From the NCBI GenBank assembly GCA_027532555.1, contig JAPZTJ010000009.1, forward strand, positions 62,001 through 126,000: a DNA stretch of 64,000 nucleotides. The letters run 5' to 3'. This stretch comes from Aquidulcibacter sp. GTDB taxonomy: Bacteria; Pseudomonadota; Alphaproteobacteria; Caulobacterales; Aquidulcibacteraceae. This document shows, one piece after another, positions 9,086-19,287 of this stretch. The notes below the pieces were generated by a model that was not told the DNA's origin, made no database searches, and worked only from the letters and a program-made list of their open reading frames with translations. Both the position numbers and the translations under genes were made by a program. Every line of letters starts with the position of its first letter. Position 1 is the stretch's first letter.

Positions 9086-10485
9086 CTGCGTTGAAACTCC
9101 GGGCTCATGAGGGCAAGCACAATGCCTTGACGGGCCGTTTGTGCGCGGGAAATGGCAATTCTGGTTTTGTCAGTCAGAGCAGGGCCCAAGGCGCTCTCGG
9201 CAAAGGCGATGGGCTGGAAAGTCTCACCAATTACATCGGCTGCCAGATTGGCCCAATCAATGCGTTTCAGAATGGCATCAGGGGCGGCCCACTCACTGGC
9301 GACATCTGGCCAGCCTTTTGGACTGGGCGCGCGCCATGGCGTTTGCCCCAATTGTTCAAAAGTTGCTCGGAGGGCCTGCATTGAGGCCGCCGTGGCGCCA
9401 CTTGCCCGCATTGTTGAGATCAAAAAATCATTGGGTGTTTTGAACTTGCTGGCTTCGGGTGCCCAGGCTTCAGGGCTTTGGATCAAAGTCTTGGCCAAAG
9501 CCGCTAAATCGCCCCCGCTCTGTCGGAAGGATGCCTCCAAGCGGGCCACTAGGGCCTGTGGTGGATCATCTGCCACAAAATGTTGGGCGACTTTAAACGC
9601 AATTCTCTTGGCCACCGACGGCTGCCGGGCGAGATGGCTCAAAATGGCCAAAGCTTGATTTTCGCCTGCGGGAGGAAAGCTCTTGCCTAAGACCACGCGG
9701 GCTCCTGGTTCGTGGAGTGCGGGTACAAAAATGGTTGTGCCGATCTTGGCATCTTGCGCCAATCGGCGAAGTCGCGGGCCCGCCACTGTCCAACCAGTCA
9801 GCGCGCGAGCGAATTCGGTCACGTCGGCTTGGCTATAGCCACCGTCAGCACCCAACGTGTGGAGTTCCAAGATCTCGCGCGCCAAATTCTCATTTAGGCC
9901 GGCAGCCCGCCTGCGACCCTGTTGATTCTGGGCAGCTTGAGAATTGGGGCCAATCGACTGGGCTTGATCAAGGTAAATCAGCATACCCACATGGGTGTCG
10001 GCCTTTACCAGCAGTTCTTCAAATCGACCCCAAACGTAGGGACGGATAGCTTCTCGTTCAAACGAACCGGGGAATGGCGTTGTCTGCACATTGCGTGCAG
10101 CCATGGTGAAGTGATTTGACCAGAATTGGACCCAGCGCTCGGCAAAGGGCGCCGTGGTTGTCACCGCGTGTTGGATTCGGGCTTCGATCTCCCGACCTGT
10201 GGTTTGGTTGACTAGGTCAGCTAGGCGTACGCGCTCATCAACGCTGACTGCAGGACTGGGTGAAGCAGCCGCACGCTGTTGGGCTGCGCGTGCTTGCTGA
10301 TAGGTCTGCAGCGCTTCAAAGGCTTGAGCGCTTGATAAAAGGCCATCTGAGTTAATGCTTGTGGCGCGGGATTGGCCGATTTGGCTCACCAGCCAGGCTT
10401 TGGGATCCTGCGCAACACGTGTGAGGTCGCCGGGGCGGGCTCCAAAGCCAAATCTATTGGCAGCGATGACAGCGTTTAGGCTCAT
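9082..10485 (-). CDS. DUF1800 domain-containing protein
   Basis: A 467-residue protein of the DUF1800 family, recognised by NRFGFGARPGDL at the N-terminus, FWSNHFTMAARN, ENLAREILELHTLG and YSQADVTEFARALTGWT. These proteins are mostly alpha-helical, are encoded next to DUF1501 proteins, and have no firmly known function. Unlike many members it shows no strong N-terminal signal peptide. Its stop overlaps the start of the DUF1501 gene by 4 bp, so the two are translated together. Confidence 0.9.
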   Translation of the reverse strand: MSLNAVIAANRFGFGARPGDLTRVAQDPKAWLVSQIGQSRATSINSDGLLSSAQAFEALQTYQQARAAQQRAAASPSPAVSVDERVRLADLVNQTTGREIEARIQHAVTTTAPFAERWVQFWSNHFTMAARNVQTTPFPGSFEREAIRPYVWGRFEELLVKADTHVGMLIYLDQAQSIGPNSQAAQNQQGRRRAAGLNENLAREILELHTLGADGGYSQADVTEFARALTGWTVAGPRLRRLAQDAKIGTTIFVPALHEPGARVVLGKSFPPAGENQALAILSHLARQPSVAKRIAFKVAQHFVADDPPQALVARLEASFRQSGGDLAALAKTLIQSPEAWAPEASKFKTPNDFLISTMRASGATAASMQALRATFEQLGQTPWRAPSPKGWPDVASEWAAPDAILKRIDWANLAADVIGETFQPIAFAESALGPALTDKTRIAISRAQTARQGIVLALMSPEFQRR

Positions 10486-10544
10486 AATGATGTCGCCTCC
10501 TTGATTGCTCTAACGCAGCAAGGCGCCTGTTCCGTCGAAAAGGG

Positions 10545-11213
10545 TTAGGCTGGGCTTACGCGCGTACCAAACAAAGCCGAACCCACGCGCACATGGGTTG
10601 CACCAAACTTGATTGCTGCTTCAAAGTCGCCACTCATGCCCATCGACAGGACGCCCAAGCCGTGCCGCTGGGCAAGCTTTGCCAAAAGGGCAAAGTGCAT
10701 CGCGGGCTCTTCGTTTTCAGGGGGAATGCACATGAGGCCTTCAATTGGCAGTCCATGAGCGGCGCACAGGTTCAATAAGGCTGGAAGATCCCGCGGCGCA
10801 ACGCCAGCCTTCTGCTCCTCTTCACCTGTGTTCACCTGAACTAGCAGTTTTGGAAGTTTGTTACCGGCCCCTGCAAGTTTGGCCAAAGTCTCAACCAGCT
10901 TGGGACGGTCAACCGTTTCGATGACATCGAACAAGGCCATTGCATCTTCGACTTTATTGCTTTGCAAAGGGCCAATTAGATGAAGCTTCAGGTCGGGGTA
11001 GATCGCCCGGCGCGTGGCCCAGCGCCCTTGTGCCTCTTGGACCCGATTCTCTCCAAAGACGCGGAGGCCTGCAGTCAAAGCATCTTCGATTCGGTCTTCG
11101 GGTTGGACTTTTGAGACGGCCACAAGGGTGATGCTATCCGCTGAGCGGCTCGCCGCTAGTGCCGCCTGCTTGATCCGGTCGCTGATTTCGGCGATGCGTG
11201 AGTTTATGTCCAT
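10545..11213 (-). CDS. yggS: YggS/PLPBP family pyridoxal phosphate homeostasis protein
   Basis: The 222-residue cytoplasmic protein has a single alanine-racemase-like barrel. The PLP lysine lies in ITLVAVSKVQP near residue 35, followed by FGENRVQEAQ, LIGPLQSNK, LVQVNTGEEEQKAG, LSMGMSGDFEAAI and THVRVGSALFG, all family hallmarks. It binds PLP and balances vitamin B6 and amino acid pools without clear enzyme activity. Its start codon complement (11211-11213) lies within the first codons of the divergent thiE-like gene, so the two genes overlap head to head. Confidence 0.95.
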   Translation of the reverse strand: MDINSRIAEISDRIKQAALAASRSADSITLVAVSKVQPEDRIEDALTAGLRVFGENRVQEAQGRWATRRAIYPDLKLHLIGPLQSNKVEDAMALFDVIETVDRPKLVETLAKLAGAGNKLPKLLVQVNTGEEEQKAGVAPRDLPALLNLCAAHGLPIEGLMCIPPENEEPAMHFALLAKLAQRHGLGVLSMGMSGDFEAAIKFGATHVRVGSALFGTRVSPA

Positions 11214-11802
11214 GCCAAGGCTTCTAGCCGCCCTGCGCTCATTTCGAAAGCCGTTGAAGTCAGGCTATCCGCGTCTTGTCGTTTTGACTGATGATGGCCG
11301 CGGCTATGATTTAGCACGGCAGTCTTTGGTCTGCCCGCCAGAAGCGATTTTGATTGAGCGAACTTATGGCAAGAAGGCGGCACCTAGGTCTCACGCTAAA
11401 GGACGACAACCGATTCGGTTGGCGACCGTTTCACCCCGTGAAGCCAGAGAAGGCGGTTTGGATGGTGTGCATTGGCCCGAAAGTCGGATGCGGCTTCGCC
11501 GTCGAAGCGCGGTCGGCGGCCTAATCGAGACCGCCTCTGCCCATCGGGGTCTGAGTATCGCAAAAGCAAACAAGCAGGGTATCAGAGCCATTCTGCTTTC
11601 GGTGGCATTTCCCAGCCAGAGTCCCAGCGCAAATAGGCCGGGTGCCAGCAAAGCAAAGGGGCCGATTCGATTGGCTCTTCTGCAACAGGCCTTTCCAGCT
11701 TGCGATCTCTATGGTTTGGGTGGCATTCAAGCCAAAACAACGCGTCATCTAGCCCGAAGCGGACTTTATGGCGTGGCACTGATCAGTGGTCTGACTGAAT
11801 GA
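11206..11802 (+). CDS. Thiamine phosphate synthase-like (ThiE/TenI family) protein
   Basis: A protein of up to 198 residues resembling the TIM-barrel TMP synthase family: YPRLVVLTDDGRGYD at the first strand, GLDGVHWPES, a central IRAILLSVAFPSQSPSA matching the SPVFPT loop, and DLYGLGGIQAKT near the end. ThiE couples HMP-pyrophosphate and thiazole phosphate; TenI-like relatives have lost this and may act otherwise. Key ThiE residues are not all recognisable, so a divergent or non-catalytic member is possible. The start could be ATG 11206 or 11212. Both overlap the divergent yggS start, and the frame is open further upstream inside yggS, where it is a shadow. Confidence 0.7.
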   Translation: MSMPRLLAALRSFRKPLKSGYPRLVVLTDDGRGYDLARQSLVCPPEAILIERTYGKKAAPRSHAKGRQPIRLATVSPREAREGGLDGVHWPESRMRLRRRSAVGGLIETASAHRGLSIAKANKQGIRAILLSVAFPSQSPSANRPGASKAKGPIRLALLQQAFPACDLYGLGGIQAKTTRHLARSGLYGVALISGLTE

Positions 11803-11843
11803 TTTTCAGCAGTTAGGGCCTGTGTCTCAAGCCAAAAACAAGA

Positions 11844-12308
11844 TTAGAACTTGAAGGCTGATTCGACTTTGACGCCAGGCTCACGACGCTGCGAACGTTC
11901 GCGGCTTTGAGATACGCCCAATTGCTCGTTCGGGACAACCACCTCGCCACCGACGCGGAACTTAGGGGAGACCTGATAGAAGGCACCCGCCATTGTGCGC
12001 CCAGAGTTTTGGCCGTTGCGCGGGGTCAAAGCGGTTGTGGGGTCTTGCTGCACGCCAAAAGTCATGCCCCAGCGGCTACGAGGATCAACCTTTACGGCGG
12101 CCTTTAGTTCACCGCGAGGGACCCAAGCATTCGCACCATCACGCACTTCAGAGCCAAAAGTGAACCGTTCGTACCACGGTGCTTGCGCGGATTGCGAAGT
12201 TGTAGGGGATGAGCTTGCAGACTTTTGATCACGCGCAACGGCTTGTCCGCCACTCATTACCATGAGTGCCGCCAAACTTCCTGCCATGATCAAACGGCTT
12301 CCTAACAC
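11844..12308 (-). CDS. ntrZ: NtrZ-like periplasmic protein
   Basis: A 154-residue protein with an N-terminal signal sequence (about residues 1-25, AALMVMSGGQAVA) and a C-terminal beta-rich region ending in PGVKVESAFKF, which resembles the NtrZ family of Caulobacterales and other Alphaproteobacteria. NtrZ is a periplasmic regulator reported to inhibit the sensor kinase NtrY of the NtrYX system. The start is probably GTG at 12308, with AGGAAA upstream; ATG at 12287 is the alternative. The identification is from memory of the C-terminal motif and size, not a search. It stands alone, transcribed convergently with the thiE-like gene. Confidence 0.6.
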   Translation of the reverse strand: MLGSRLIMAGSLAALMVMSGGQAVARDQKSASSSPTTSQSAQAPWYERFTFGSEVRDGANAWVPRGELKAAVKVDPRSRWGMTFGVQQDPTTALTPRNGQNSGRTMAGAFYQVSPKFRVGGEVVVPNEQLGVSQSRERSQRREPGVKVESAFKF

Positions 12309-12597
12309 GCCCTATTTCCTTTTTTGGCCATCTCGTGAACAAAGATGACTGCAACCCTTTACTATTTCCTTGCTCGTTTGAGAGCAATCCTAAATTGTTG
12401 TGAACTTCTGCAATCGAGCAATTTTGATGACCATCACACCGTTATAGTGATGAATCTGCAACGCGTTGTCGCTATCCGCGTTTGAACGCACAGTCTGTGC
12501 CACATTGGATCGCACCTTTGACTCTAGCGCAAGAACAGCTTCATGCTATAGACCCCTTGCTTTCCGTCCGGGGCGGGCGGGGGAGCTAGTCTGGAGC

Positions 12598-13116
12598 ATG
12601 CCAATGCGCGTTGTCGCGCCTACACTCATCGTCGCACTCATGGTCACAACCGGTTTGGGTGGCTGCGCCACGCGCGCCAAAACGACTTCGACTGATCAAG
12701 CCGCTGCTGCTGCTGCCGCACCACAAGCCAACAAGGCTCGTACCGGTTTATTTTCCGGACGCTCTGCCAAGGGTACTGGGGAAGCTGGGATTGGTGTAAA
12801 CGCCTTCTTATGGCGCGCAACGCTCGATACGCTAAACTTCTTGCCATTGCTGGATTCCGATCCTTTCGGCGGCACCTATGTCACGGATTGGCACTCTGTC
12901 GCTGAAAAGCCTGATGAACGCTTCAAAGTTCAGGTTTATATTCTCGATACACGTCTGCGTGCGGATGGTCTGTCGGTGCAAGTGTTCCGTCAGGCTAAGG
13001 ACGTAACTGGCGCTTGGGTCGACGCTACCGTTGACCCGGATACGGCGATTCAGATCGAGAATGCGATTCTGACCCGGGCGCGCCAGCTGCGTATCGCCCA
13101 ACTTGAAACGCGGTAA
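12598..13116 (+). CDS. DUF3576 family lipoprotein
   Basis: The 172-residue product starts with MPMRVVAPTLIVALMV and a lipobox LGGC at about residue 22, so it should be a lipoprotein. The conserved region contains NAFLWRATLDTL, LDSDPFGGTYVTDWH, VQVYILDTRLRADGL and IENAILTRARQLR, characteristic of DUF3576, which regularly lies directly upstream of leuS in Alphaproteobacteria. The role is unknown; linkage to lptE hints at the outer membrane. ATG 12598 with CTGGAG just upstream is chosen; the open frame from 12466 lacks family similarity. Confidence 0.85.
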   Translation: MPMRVVAPTLIVALMVTTGLGGCATRAKTTSTDQAAAAAAAPQANKARTGLFSGRSAKGTGEAGIGVNAFLWRATLDTLNFLPLLDSDPFGGTYVTDWHSVAEKPDERFKVQVYILDTRLRADGLSVQVFRQAKDVTGAWVDATVDPDTAIQIENAILTRARQLRIAQLETR

Positions 13117-13298
13117 TTCGTCTAAACTCGGCCTCAAGCTAGGAAGTGCTCTTTAAGGTTCTGCATCAGAGCAGGATAAACTGCCTGTATCTGCTTGGCA
13201 GCAAGCCCGCTTTTAGGGCAAAGGCATAGAGCTCGTTTGGCTGGTCGGCGTGGTGCTGTTCACCGATTTCATTGGGTTTGAGGCAATAAGGGTCTTTC

Positions 13299-15890
13299 AT
13301 GGCTGCACGTTACAATCACCGCGAAGCAGAACCACGCCAGCGTGCGCGTTGGGACGCTGCTAAACTGTTCGAGGCCGGTCCGCCCGACCCAGCGCGCGCC
13401 AAATGCTATGTCTTGGAAATGTTCCCTTATCCTTCCGGGCGTATCCATATTGGCCACGTGCGTAACTATGCGATGGGTGATGTGATTGCGCGGCGCCGCC
13501 GTGCGGCTGGCGATCAAGTACTTCACCCCATGGGGTGGGACGCCTTCGGTTTGCCGGCTGAAAATGCTGCGCGCGAACGTGGTGCCCATCCCGGCGCTTG
13601 GACACGCCAGAATATCGACGCCATGCGCGCTCAGTTGCAGCAATTGGGCTTTGCCATAGATTGGTCGCGTGAGTTCGCGACCTGCGAGCCCTCCTATTAC
13701 CGCCATCAACAGAAAATGTTCCTTGATTTTCTGGAAGCCGGCCTCGTCTATCGCAAAAAGAGCAAAGTAAATTGGGACCCGGTTGAAAACACCGTCCTGG
13801 CCAATGAGCAGGTTGTAGACGGTCGCGGCTGGCGCTCAGGCGCGCTGGTTGAACAGCGCTACTTGGAACAATGGATGTTCCAAATCACTCGATATGGCGA
13901 GGAACTAATTGCGGCCCTAGAAGGCTTGACCGGTTGGCCTGAAAAAGTGCGCATCATGCAGAACAATTGGATCGGTAGGTCCGAGGGTCTGCGGTTTCGG
14001 TTCCAATTTGATCCGTCTACGCCTTCACCTGTGGGTGAAGGATTGGAAGTTTACACAACCCGACCCGACACTTTGTTTGGGGCTTCTTTTGCCGGAATTT
14101 CGGTTGATCATTCAATTGCACTCAAATTGGCCGAAACCAACTCGGCTTTGGCAGAGTTTTGTGAATCCTGCCGCCGCGCCGGGACGTCTGAGGAAGCTAT
14201 CGAAACCCAAGAAAAGCGTGGGTTTGATACGGGGCTGCGGGTGGTTCACCCATTTGACCCAAACCAGACCTTGCCTGTCTGGATCGCGAACTTTGTTTTG
14301 ATGGATTACGGCACAGGCGCGATCTTTGCCTGTCCCGCCCACGATCAGCGCGATTATGAGTTTGCAACCAAATACAAATTACCAATCAAGCCTGTAATCT
14401 TGCCTGAAGGCGCAGATCCCGCAGCGGTGACTTTGACTGATGGCCCCTATCTAGGCCACGGCACTGTTTTCAATTCCGATTTCCTCAATGGCATGACCAG
14501 TGAAAATGCGAAGTCGGCAGCGATGGACCGAATGGAAGCATTGGACGCTGGCCAGCGCACGGTAAACTTTCGTCTGCGCGATTGGGGTGTGTCGCGTCAG
14601 CGTTATTGGGGCTGCCCGATCCCGATCATTCATTGCAAAACCTGTGGCCCCGTCGGTGTTCCAGAAGACCAATTGCCAGTGACCTTGCCCGATGATGTGA
14701 CGTTCGACAAACCGGGCAATCCTTTGGACCATCACCCAAGCTGGAAGCACGTTGATTGCCCAAAGTGTGGTGCACCTGCCCAGCGTGAGACGGACACACT
14801 GGATACTTTTGTCGATTCGTCTTGGTATTGGGCCCGCTTCTGTGGCCAGCCGGAGGACCGTCCCACCGACCTAGAAGCTGTCGCCCATTGGTTGCCAGTG
14901 GACCATTATATTGGCGGGGTTGAGCACGCCGTGCTTCACTTGCTTTATTCGCGCTTTTTTGCCCGCGCGATGAAGGCGGTCGGCCATCAGCCAACTTCAG
15001 AGCCCTTCAGCCGCCTCTTCACTCAGGGTATGGTGACCCACGCGACCTTTAAGTCGCAAGAAGGGCTTTGGTTGTCGCCAGAAGAAGTCGAAATCACGGG
15101 GACCAGTGCAGTAGAAATTGCAACTGGTAAGCCTGCAGTAGTCGGCCCTATTGAGAAGATGTCGAAATCAAAGCGGAACACGGTCGATCCCGAGGACATT
15201 ATCGACACCTATGGTGCCGATGTCGCCCGCCTATTTGTCCTGTCCGATTCTCCGCCAGAGCGGGATGTGGAATGGTCAGAATCGGGTGTTGAGGGATCGT
15301 GGCGCTTTGTCCAGAAAATCTGGGCCGCTTTTGATTCCCTGCCTGAAGACCTACCCGACCCCTTACAGGTCGCAACGGGTGTTGGCGGTGCCGCACTAGA
15401 CCTTCGCCGAGCTGCTCATAAGGCGATTGCAGCCGTTAGCTTGGCAGTTGATAGTTACCGCTTCAACAGCGCCATCGCTCAATTCCATGAGTTGGTTGGC
15501 CATATCCGTCGCGCCGAAAGCGATGAGAGTTTGGATATGTTGGCTGCCCGGGTTGAAGTCTTGGGGATTCTAGCCCGCTTGCTCCAGCCTTTCACACCGC
15601 ATTTGGCCGAAGAGGCTTGGACGCGTCTCGGCGGCGAAGGCTTTGTTTCCGCTGCGCCTTGGCCAGAAGCTGATCAAAGCCTGTTGGCTGAAGCCACCAT
15701 CATGCTGCCGGTTCAAATCGATGGCAAGAAACGTGGCGAGCTGCATGTTGGCAAAGGCACGTCCAAGGAAGAGTTGGAAGCTTTGGCTCTGGCTTTACCC
15801 GAGACGGCGCATTTCCTTGCGGGTCGAATTGTGGCTAAACTCATTGTGGTTCCCGATCGGATCATCAACATCGTGACCCGTGAAGCATAG
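13299..15890 (+). CDS. leuS: Leucyl-tRNA synthetase
   Basis: This 863-residue class Ia enzyme charges tRNA-Leu. It has the HIGH signature as [17 protein letters not shown] at about residue 45, the CP1 editing domain from about 220 to 420 (with [11 protein letters not shown] and [13 protein letters not shown]), a zinc-type CxxC pair in HCKTCGP and VDCPKCGAP, and the KMSKS loop in [13 protein letters not shown]. The C-terminal anticodon region and a final [13 protein letters not shown] domain are complete. The length is normal. It lies in the conserved block DUF3576-leuS-lptE-holA. Confidence 0.98.
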   Translation: MAARYNHREAEPRQRARWDAAKLFEAGPPDPARAKCYVLEMFPYPSGRIHIGHVRNYAMGDVIARRRRAAGDQVLHPMGWDAFGLPAENAARERGAHPGAWTRQNIDAMRAQLQQLGFAIDWSREFATCEPSYYRHQQKMFLDFLEAGLVYRKKSKVNWDPVENTVLANEQVVDGRGWRSGALVEQRYLEQWMFQITRYGEELIAALEGLTGWPEKVRIMQNNWIGRSEGLRFRFQFDPSTPSPVGEGLEVYTTRPDTLFGASFAGISVDHSIALKLAETNSALAEFCESCRRAGTSEEAIETQEKRGFDTGLRVVHPFDPNQTLPVWIANFVLMDYGTGAIFACPAHDQRDYEFATKYKLPIKPVILPEGADPAAVTLTDGPYLGHGTVFNSDFLNGMTSENAKSAAMDRMEALDAGQRTVNFRLRDWGVSRQRYWGCPIPIIHCKTCGPVGVPEDQLPVTLPDDVTFDKPGNPLDHHPSWKHVDCPKCGAPAQRETDTLDTFVDSSWYWARFCGQPEDRPTDLEAVAHWLPVDHYIGGVEHAVLHLLYSRFFARAMKAVGHQPTSEPFSRLFTQGMVTHATFKSQEGLWLSPEEVEITGTSAVEIATGKPAVVGPIEKMSKSKRNTVDPEDIIDTYGADVARLFVLSDSPPERDVEWSESGVEGSWRFVQKIWAAFDSLPEDLPDPLQVATGVGGAALDLRRAAHKAIAAVSLAVDSYRFNSAIAQFHELVGHIRRAESDESLDMLAARVEVLGILARLLQPFTPHLAEEAWTRLGGEGFVSAAPWPEADQSLLAEATIMLPVQIDGKKRGELHVGKGTSKEELEALALALPETAHFLAGRIVAKLIVVPDRIINIVTREA

Positions 15891-15891
15891 G

Positions 15892-16386
15892 ATGGGCAAG
15901 GCCTTGGCAAAGATTAGTGGGTCTGCTTGGATGGTGGGGTTGTCTCTCACACTCGCAGGTTGTGGTTTTCATCCAGTCTACAGCACGCAAGGTTCTGGCA
16001 TCGGGCCGGTGACCATTGCCGCTATTGAGGGCCGCACCGGTTATTATCTGCGCCAAGAGCTTGATCGCCGCGCGGTCTTGGAACAAGGCACGGGAACCCC
16101 CCGTGTTTTAAGCGTTAAATTTGAGCGGACCTTCACGCCTGCTGCGCAAGGTACGGATGGTATTTCCACCCGAAACGAGATGACGGTAACGGCGACCTAT
16201 ACTTTGGCCGCTGCGCCGCCGCTGCCAGCCATTCGCGGCAGCGTTACGACCAATGTTGCTTATGAAAGCCTCGACCAAGCCTATGGCGATGTGGCGCTGC
16301 AGGCAGATGCTGAAGAGCGCATTGCCGGACAGATCGCTGAGCGGCTTTGGCTCGATCTACAGCGGCAAGTGCGGGCAGCACGATGA
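15892..16386 (+). CDS. lptE: LPS assembly lipoprotein LptE
   Basis: A 164-residue outer-membrane lipoprotein. The signal peptide ends in a lipobox LTLAGC, followed by GFHPVYST, a typical LptE start. The remainder is weakly conserved with the VTATYTL and AERIAGQIAERLW features of the family. LptE plugs the LptD barrel that inserts LPS into the outer membrane. ATG at 15892 is preferred; a GTG at 15880 inside leuS would add four residues. The gene starts immediately after leuS and overlaps holA by 4 bp (ATGA). Confidence 0.88.
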   Translation: MGKALAKISGSAWMVGLSLTLAGCGFHPVYSTQGSGIGPVTIAAIEGRTGYYLRQELDRRAVLEQGTGTPRVLSVKFERTFTPAAQGTDGISTRNEMTVTATYTLAAAPPLPAIRGSVTTNVAYESLDQAYGDVALQADAEERIAGQIAERLWLDLQRQVRAAR

Positions 16387-17423
16387 AGCTGACGGGTTCT
16401 GCGGCCGCCAAAGCTGCGCAAAAGGACCTGTCGCCGCATTTTGTGATCCTGTCTGGCCCGGATTCTGGCCAATTGCGCCGGCTGGCGGAGGGGATTGCAC
16501 TCCGGCACCAGACCCAAAACCCTGAGCTAGAGTTTAAGCGCTTTTCCGAAGATGACTTGAAGGCCAATCCAGGTGGTGTGGAAGAGGCGATCAGCAGCCC
16601 CTCTCTGTTTGGCGGCGCGGCGATTGCCCATGTTCGGGTGGGCGGTGAAAAGGATGCCTCCGCGCTGGCGGGCTTGCTTGAGCGGGTGGATAAGGGTGGC
16701 CCCAAACCAGAAGGCGTGCTGATCTTGGACGTCGGCGATATTGGCCGGAGCTCAAAGACGCGCAAAATCTTTGAAGACTCTGGTCACGCTTGGTCACTGC
16801 AACTTTATGAAACGACGCGCGATGAATTGCTTGGTGTCGCCCGTGCCGAGGCTAAGGCGGTGGGTGCCAGCATAGAGCCTGACGCCTTGTCGGCCGTGCT
16901 TGAAGCGGTTGCCCAAGATACTGATTCTGTGGCGGCGGAAGTGCAGAAGCTCGCGGTCTATGCAGGCCCGGCTGGGTTGATTGATTTGGCCTGTGTTGAA
17001 GCAGTTGGCTCTGGCGGGCGTGAAGCCGGTTTGGATGAAGCCATTGATGCAGCTTTCTCCGGTAATCCCGTCTTAATGGTCCAGCGCCTCGAGCAAGCCT
17101 TTGGCGGTGGGGCTAATCCGGTTGCCATCCTGAATGCGACAGGCCGCCGTGTCCGCTTGTTGCTGCAAGTCCGCGCTGGGGTTGAGGGTGGTGGCAATGC
17201 CGCAGACATCCTGAAGCACCCGAAGATGGGTGTATTCTGGAAGCGCCAAGCCGAGGTCGCCCGTCAAGTTGGATTATGGAGCCGTGCGGCCTTGGAAGAT
17301 GTCTTAACCGCGACCTTGGAGGCCGATGGGCAAGTCAAGCGGGCGGGTTCCCCCGACACCGCTTTGGTTGAGCAGCTCTTGATCCGCATCGCCAAGCGAG
17401 CGGAACGGATGGCCAAGCGCTAA
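16383..17423 (+). CDS. holA: DNA polymerase III delta subunit
   Basis: The 346-residue clamp-loader subunit delta opens the beta clamp during replication. Family features are an N-terminal FVILSGPDSGQLRRLAEGI, a VLILDVGDIG strand, ALSAVLEAVAQDTDSVAAEVQKLAVYAG, and a C-terminal region GNPVLMVQRLEQAFGGGANP followed by ATGRRVRLLLQVR. The chosen start overlaps the lptE stop (ATGA), indicating coupling; the open frame from 16347 adds 12 residues without support. It converges on argG with only 2 bp between the stop codons. Confidence 0.92.
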   Translation: MKLTGSAAAKAAQKDLSPHFVILSGPDSGQLRRLAEGIALRHQTQNPELEFKRFSEDDLKANPGGVEEAISSPSLFGGAAIAHVRVGGEKDASALAGLLERVDKGGPKPEGVLILDVGDIGRSSKTRKIFEDSGHAWSLQLYETTRDELLGVARAEAKAVGASIEPDALSAVLEAVAQDTDSVAAEVQKLAVYAGPAGLIDLACVEAVGSGGREAGLDEAIDAAFSGNPVLMVQRLEQAFGGGANPVAILNATGRRVRLLLQVRAGVEGGGNAADILKHPKMGVFWKRQAEVARQVGLWSRAALEDVLTATLEADGQVKRAGSPDTALVEQLLIRIAKRAERMAKR

Positions 17424-17425
17424 TT

Positions 17426-18676
17426 CTAGTCGTTTTTGCCAGCACGTTGGTCGCGCCAAGCTGCGATCCGAAGGCGAAGCGCGTTCAGCTTGATAAAGCC
17501 TTCGGCGTCCTTTTGATTATAGCCACCCGCCGCATCAAAGCTGATGAGTTCTTTGTTATAAAGCGAGAGCGGGCTAGAACGGCCCTGCACATAGACCCCG
17601 CCCTTATAGACTTTTAAAGTGACCTCGCCGGAGACATCCTCTTGGCTCGCGTCAATGGCGGCTTGAAGCATTTTGCGCTCTGGCGTGAACCACATGCCGT
17701 TATAAATCAGGGTAGCATAACGCGGCATCAATTCGTCTTTGAGGTGCATGGCACCACGGTCCAGCGTAATGCTCTCCATCGCGCGGTGGGCTTGCCATAA
17801 GATTGTGCCGCCCGGGGTCTCGTAATAGCCGCGCGACTTCATGCCGACGAAGCGGTTTTCAACCAGATCCAGGCCACCGACGCCGTTTTCAGCGCCAATC
17901 CGGTTGAGCTCAGCCAACAATGCCGCAGGACCAAAGGCTTTGCCATTGATCGAATTTGGATCGCCGCGTTCAAAACCGATGGTGATAAGCGTTGCTTTGT
18001 CCGGTGCTTCTTCCGGCGTGATGGTGCGACGGTCTACTCGCTTAGACACCAGATCGGGTACTGGTTCATTCGGATCTTCCAGAACAAGGCCTTCGGAGGA
18101 GGTGTGCAGTAGATTGGCGTCAATTGAAAAGGGCGCGTCTTGCTCTTTGCCAGTTGCAATCTCTATTCCGTGCTTTTTGGCATAGGCGATCAGGTCTGGG
18201 CGGCCTTGGAAACTCCACTCACGCCAAGGCGCAATGACCGTGACGTCGGGCTTTAGCGCATAATAGGATACTTCAAACCGTACCTGGTCATTGCCTTTGC
18301 CGGTTGCGCCGTGACACACGGCATCAGCCCCCACAAGATTTGCGATTTCGATCTGGCGCTTAGCGATCAATGGCCGCGCGATCGAGGTGCCCAACAAATA
18401 GACCCCTTCGTATAGCGCATTGGCGCGGAACATCGGAAACACATAATCGCGGACAAATTCATCACGCAGGTCATCGATGAAAATATTCTCCGGCTTTACC
18501 CCAGCCGCTAGCGCTTTGGCACGCGCTGGGCCCAATTCCTCACCCTGACCCAGATCGGCGGTGAAGGTCACAACTTCGCAGCCATAGGTTTCTTGCAACC
18601 ATTTGAGAATGATCGAGGTGTCGAGACCACCAGAATAAGCGAGAACGACTTTGTTGACTTTGCGTTGGGTGGTCAT
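17426..18676 (-). CDS. argG: Argininosuccinate synthase
   Basis: This 416-residue enzyme joins citrulline and aspartate with ATP to make argininosuccinate, the penultimate step of arginine synthesis. The N-terminal PP-loop [12 protein letters not shown] binds [15 protein letters not shown] and the C-terminal [13 protein letters not shown] are family signatures. The length is usual. It is a single gene running convergently against holA. Nothing suggests an ARG-box operator, and the upstream 117 bp show no obvious motif. Confidence 0.97.
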   Translation of the reverse strand: MTTQRKVNKVVLAYSGGLDTSIILKWLQETYGCEVVTFTADLGQGEELGPARAKALAAGVKPENIFIDDLRDEFVRDYVFPMFRANALYEGVYLLGTSIARPLIAKRQIEIANLVGADAVCHGATGKGNDQVRFEVSYYALKPDVTVIAPWREWSFQGRPDLIAYAKKHGIEIATGKEQDAPFSIDANLLHTSSEGLVLEDPNEPVPDLVSKRVDRRTITPEEAPDKATLITIGFERGDPNSINGKAFGPAALLAELNRIGAENGVGGLDLVENRFVGMKSRGYYETPGGTILWQAHRAMESITLDRGAMHLKDELMPRYATLIYNGMWFTPERKMLQAAIDASQEDVSGEVTLKVYKGGVYVQGRSSPLSLYNKELISFDAAGGYNQKDAEGFIKLNALRLRIAAWRDQRAGKND

Positions 18677-18793
18677 AGGGCTTGGGTTCCAAGGCTGAAG
18701 AGCATAGGTGTCGTGCTAGGCAATCCCCGTCGTGAGATCAAGCGGCCAAAGCAACATCTGATCCGCTAACTCCGTGTCATACAAGCAAGGGTC

Positions 18794-19177
18794 TCAGCTT
18801 CGCTTGTCTTTGTTGAGCCATTTAAGCGCAAAAGCCAGGTGCACCATATGCGCCAACACAAAGGTGAAGGCCATAAACACCCGAGACGTTCCCAATGAAA
18901 CAGCCTCCTTGGTCAATTGCTCGTTTGGCAGACGATGGGCAAGGAACGTTAGGAGCAGCCCGAAGCCCGCGGCAAGTGCTGGCGCAAACAACAGGGCAAA
19001 CCGCCGTGGTGCCGACCAAGTAGGCTTTCCATTCAGCCCAAATTGCATCGGGACTTGTGCCCCGGGATCAATTTTTGCGGCTGCAGACGCTGAAATCAAC
19101 GTCATCAGTATAAGGCCAGCGACAAAGCATAGATCCCCGGTCCACAGCAGAGAGTGAGAAAAATCGAGCGGGTTCAC
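18794..19177 (-). CDS. Small integral membrane protein (DUF1648-like segment)
   Basis: A 127-residue protein with three to four hydrophobic segments (about residues 8-30, 60-82 and 100-119). The region DPGAQVPMQFGLNGKPTWSA resembles the DUF1648 motif (P-x-H/Q-F-x-x-x-G-x-P), found in SdpI-like and other small membrane proteins. The function is unknown. The opposite strand has an open frame of nearly the same extent, but only this strand gives a membrane-like protein ending in a positively charged tail (KWLNKDKRS). Confidence 0.65.
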   Translation of the reverse strand: MNPLDFSHSLLWTGDLCFVAGLILMTLISASAAAKIDPGAQVPMQFGLNGKPTWSAPRRFALLFAPALAAGFGLLLTFLAHRLPNEQLTKEAVSLGTSRVFMAFTFVLAHMVHLAFALKWLNKDKRS

Positions 19178-19287
19178 CTGCCGACTAGAGCACCATATCG
19201 TCCCCTTGGATAGGGGTTCTCAGCGCATTTCGATCCAAATGGATTAAGGTTGCAGGCCGGATCTAGAAGGGAACAACTGGTATTGCT

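Noticed and set aside
11014-11205. N-terminal extension of the thiE-like frame
   Set aside because: It lies inside yggS on the opposite strand and does not resemble the family; translation from it would be a shadow.
12466-12597. 44-residue extension of the DUF3576 lipoprotein
   Set aside because: The lipoprotein signal begins at 12598 behind a ribosome site; the extension would bury the signal peptide.
18774-19157. A 127-codon plus-strand frame opposite the small membrane protein
   Set aside because: It covers the same DNA; its product is basic and low in hydrophobic order, while the minus strand gives clear membrane segments.
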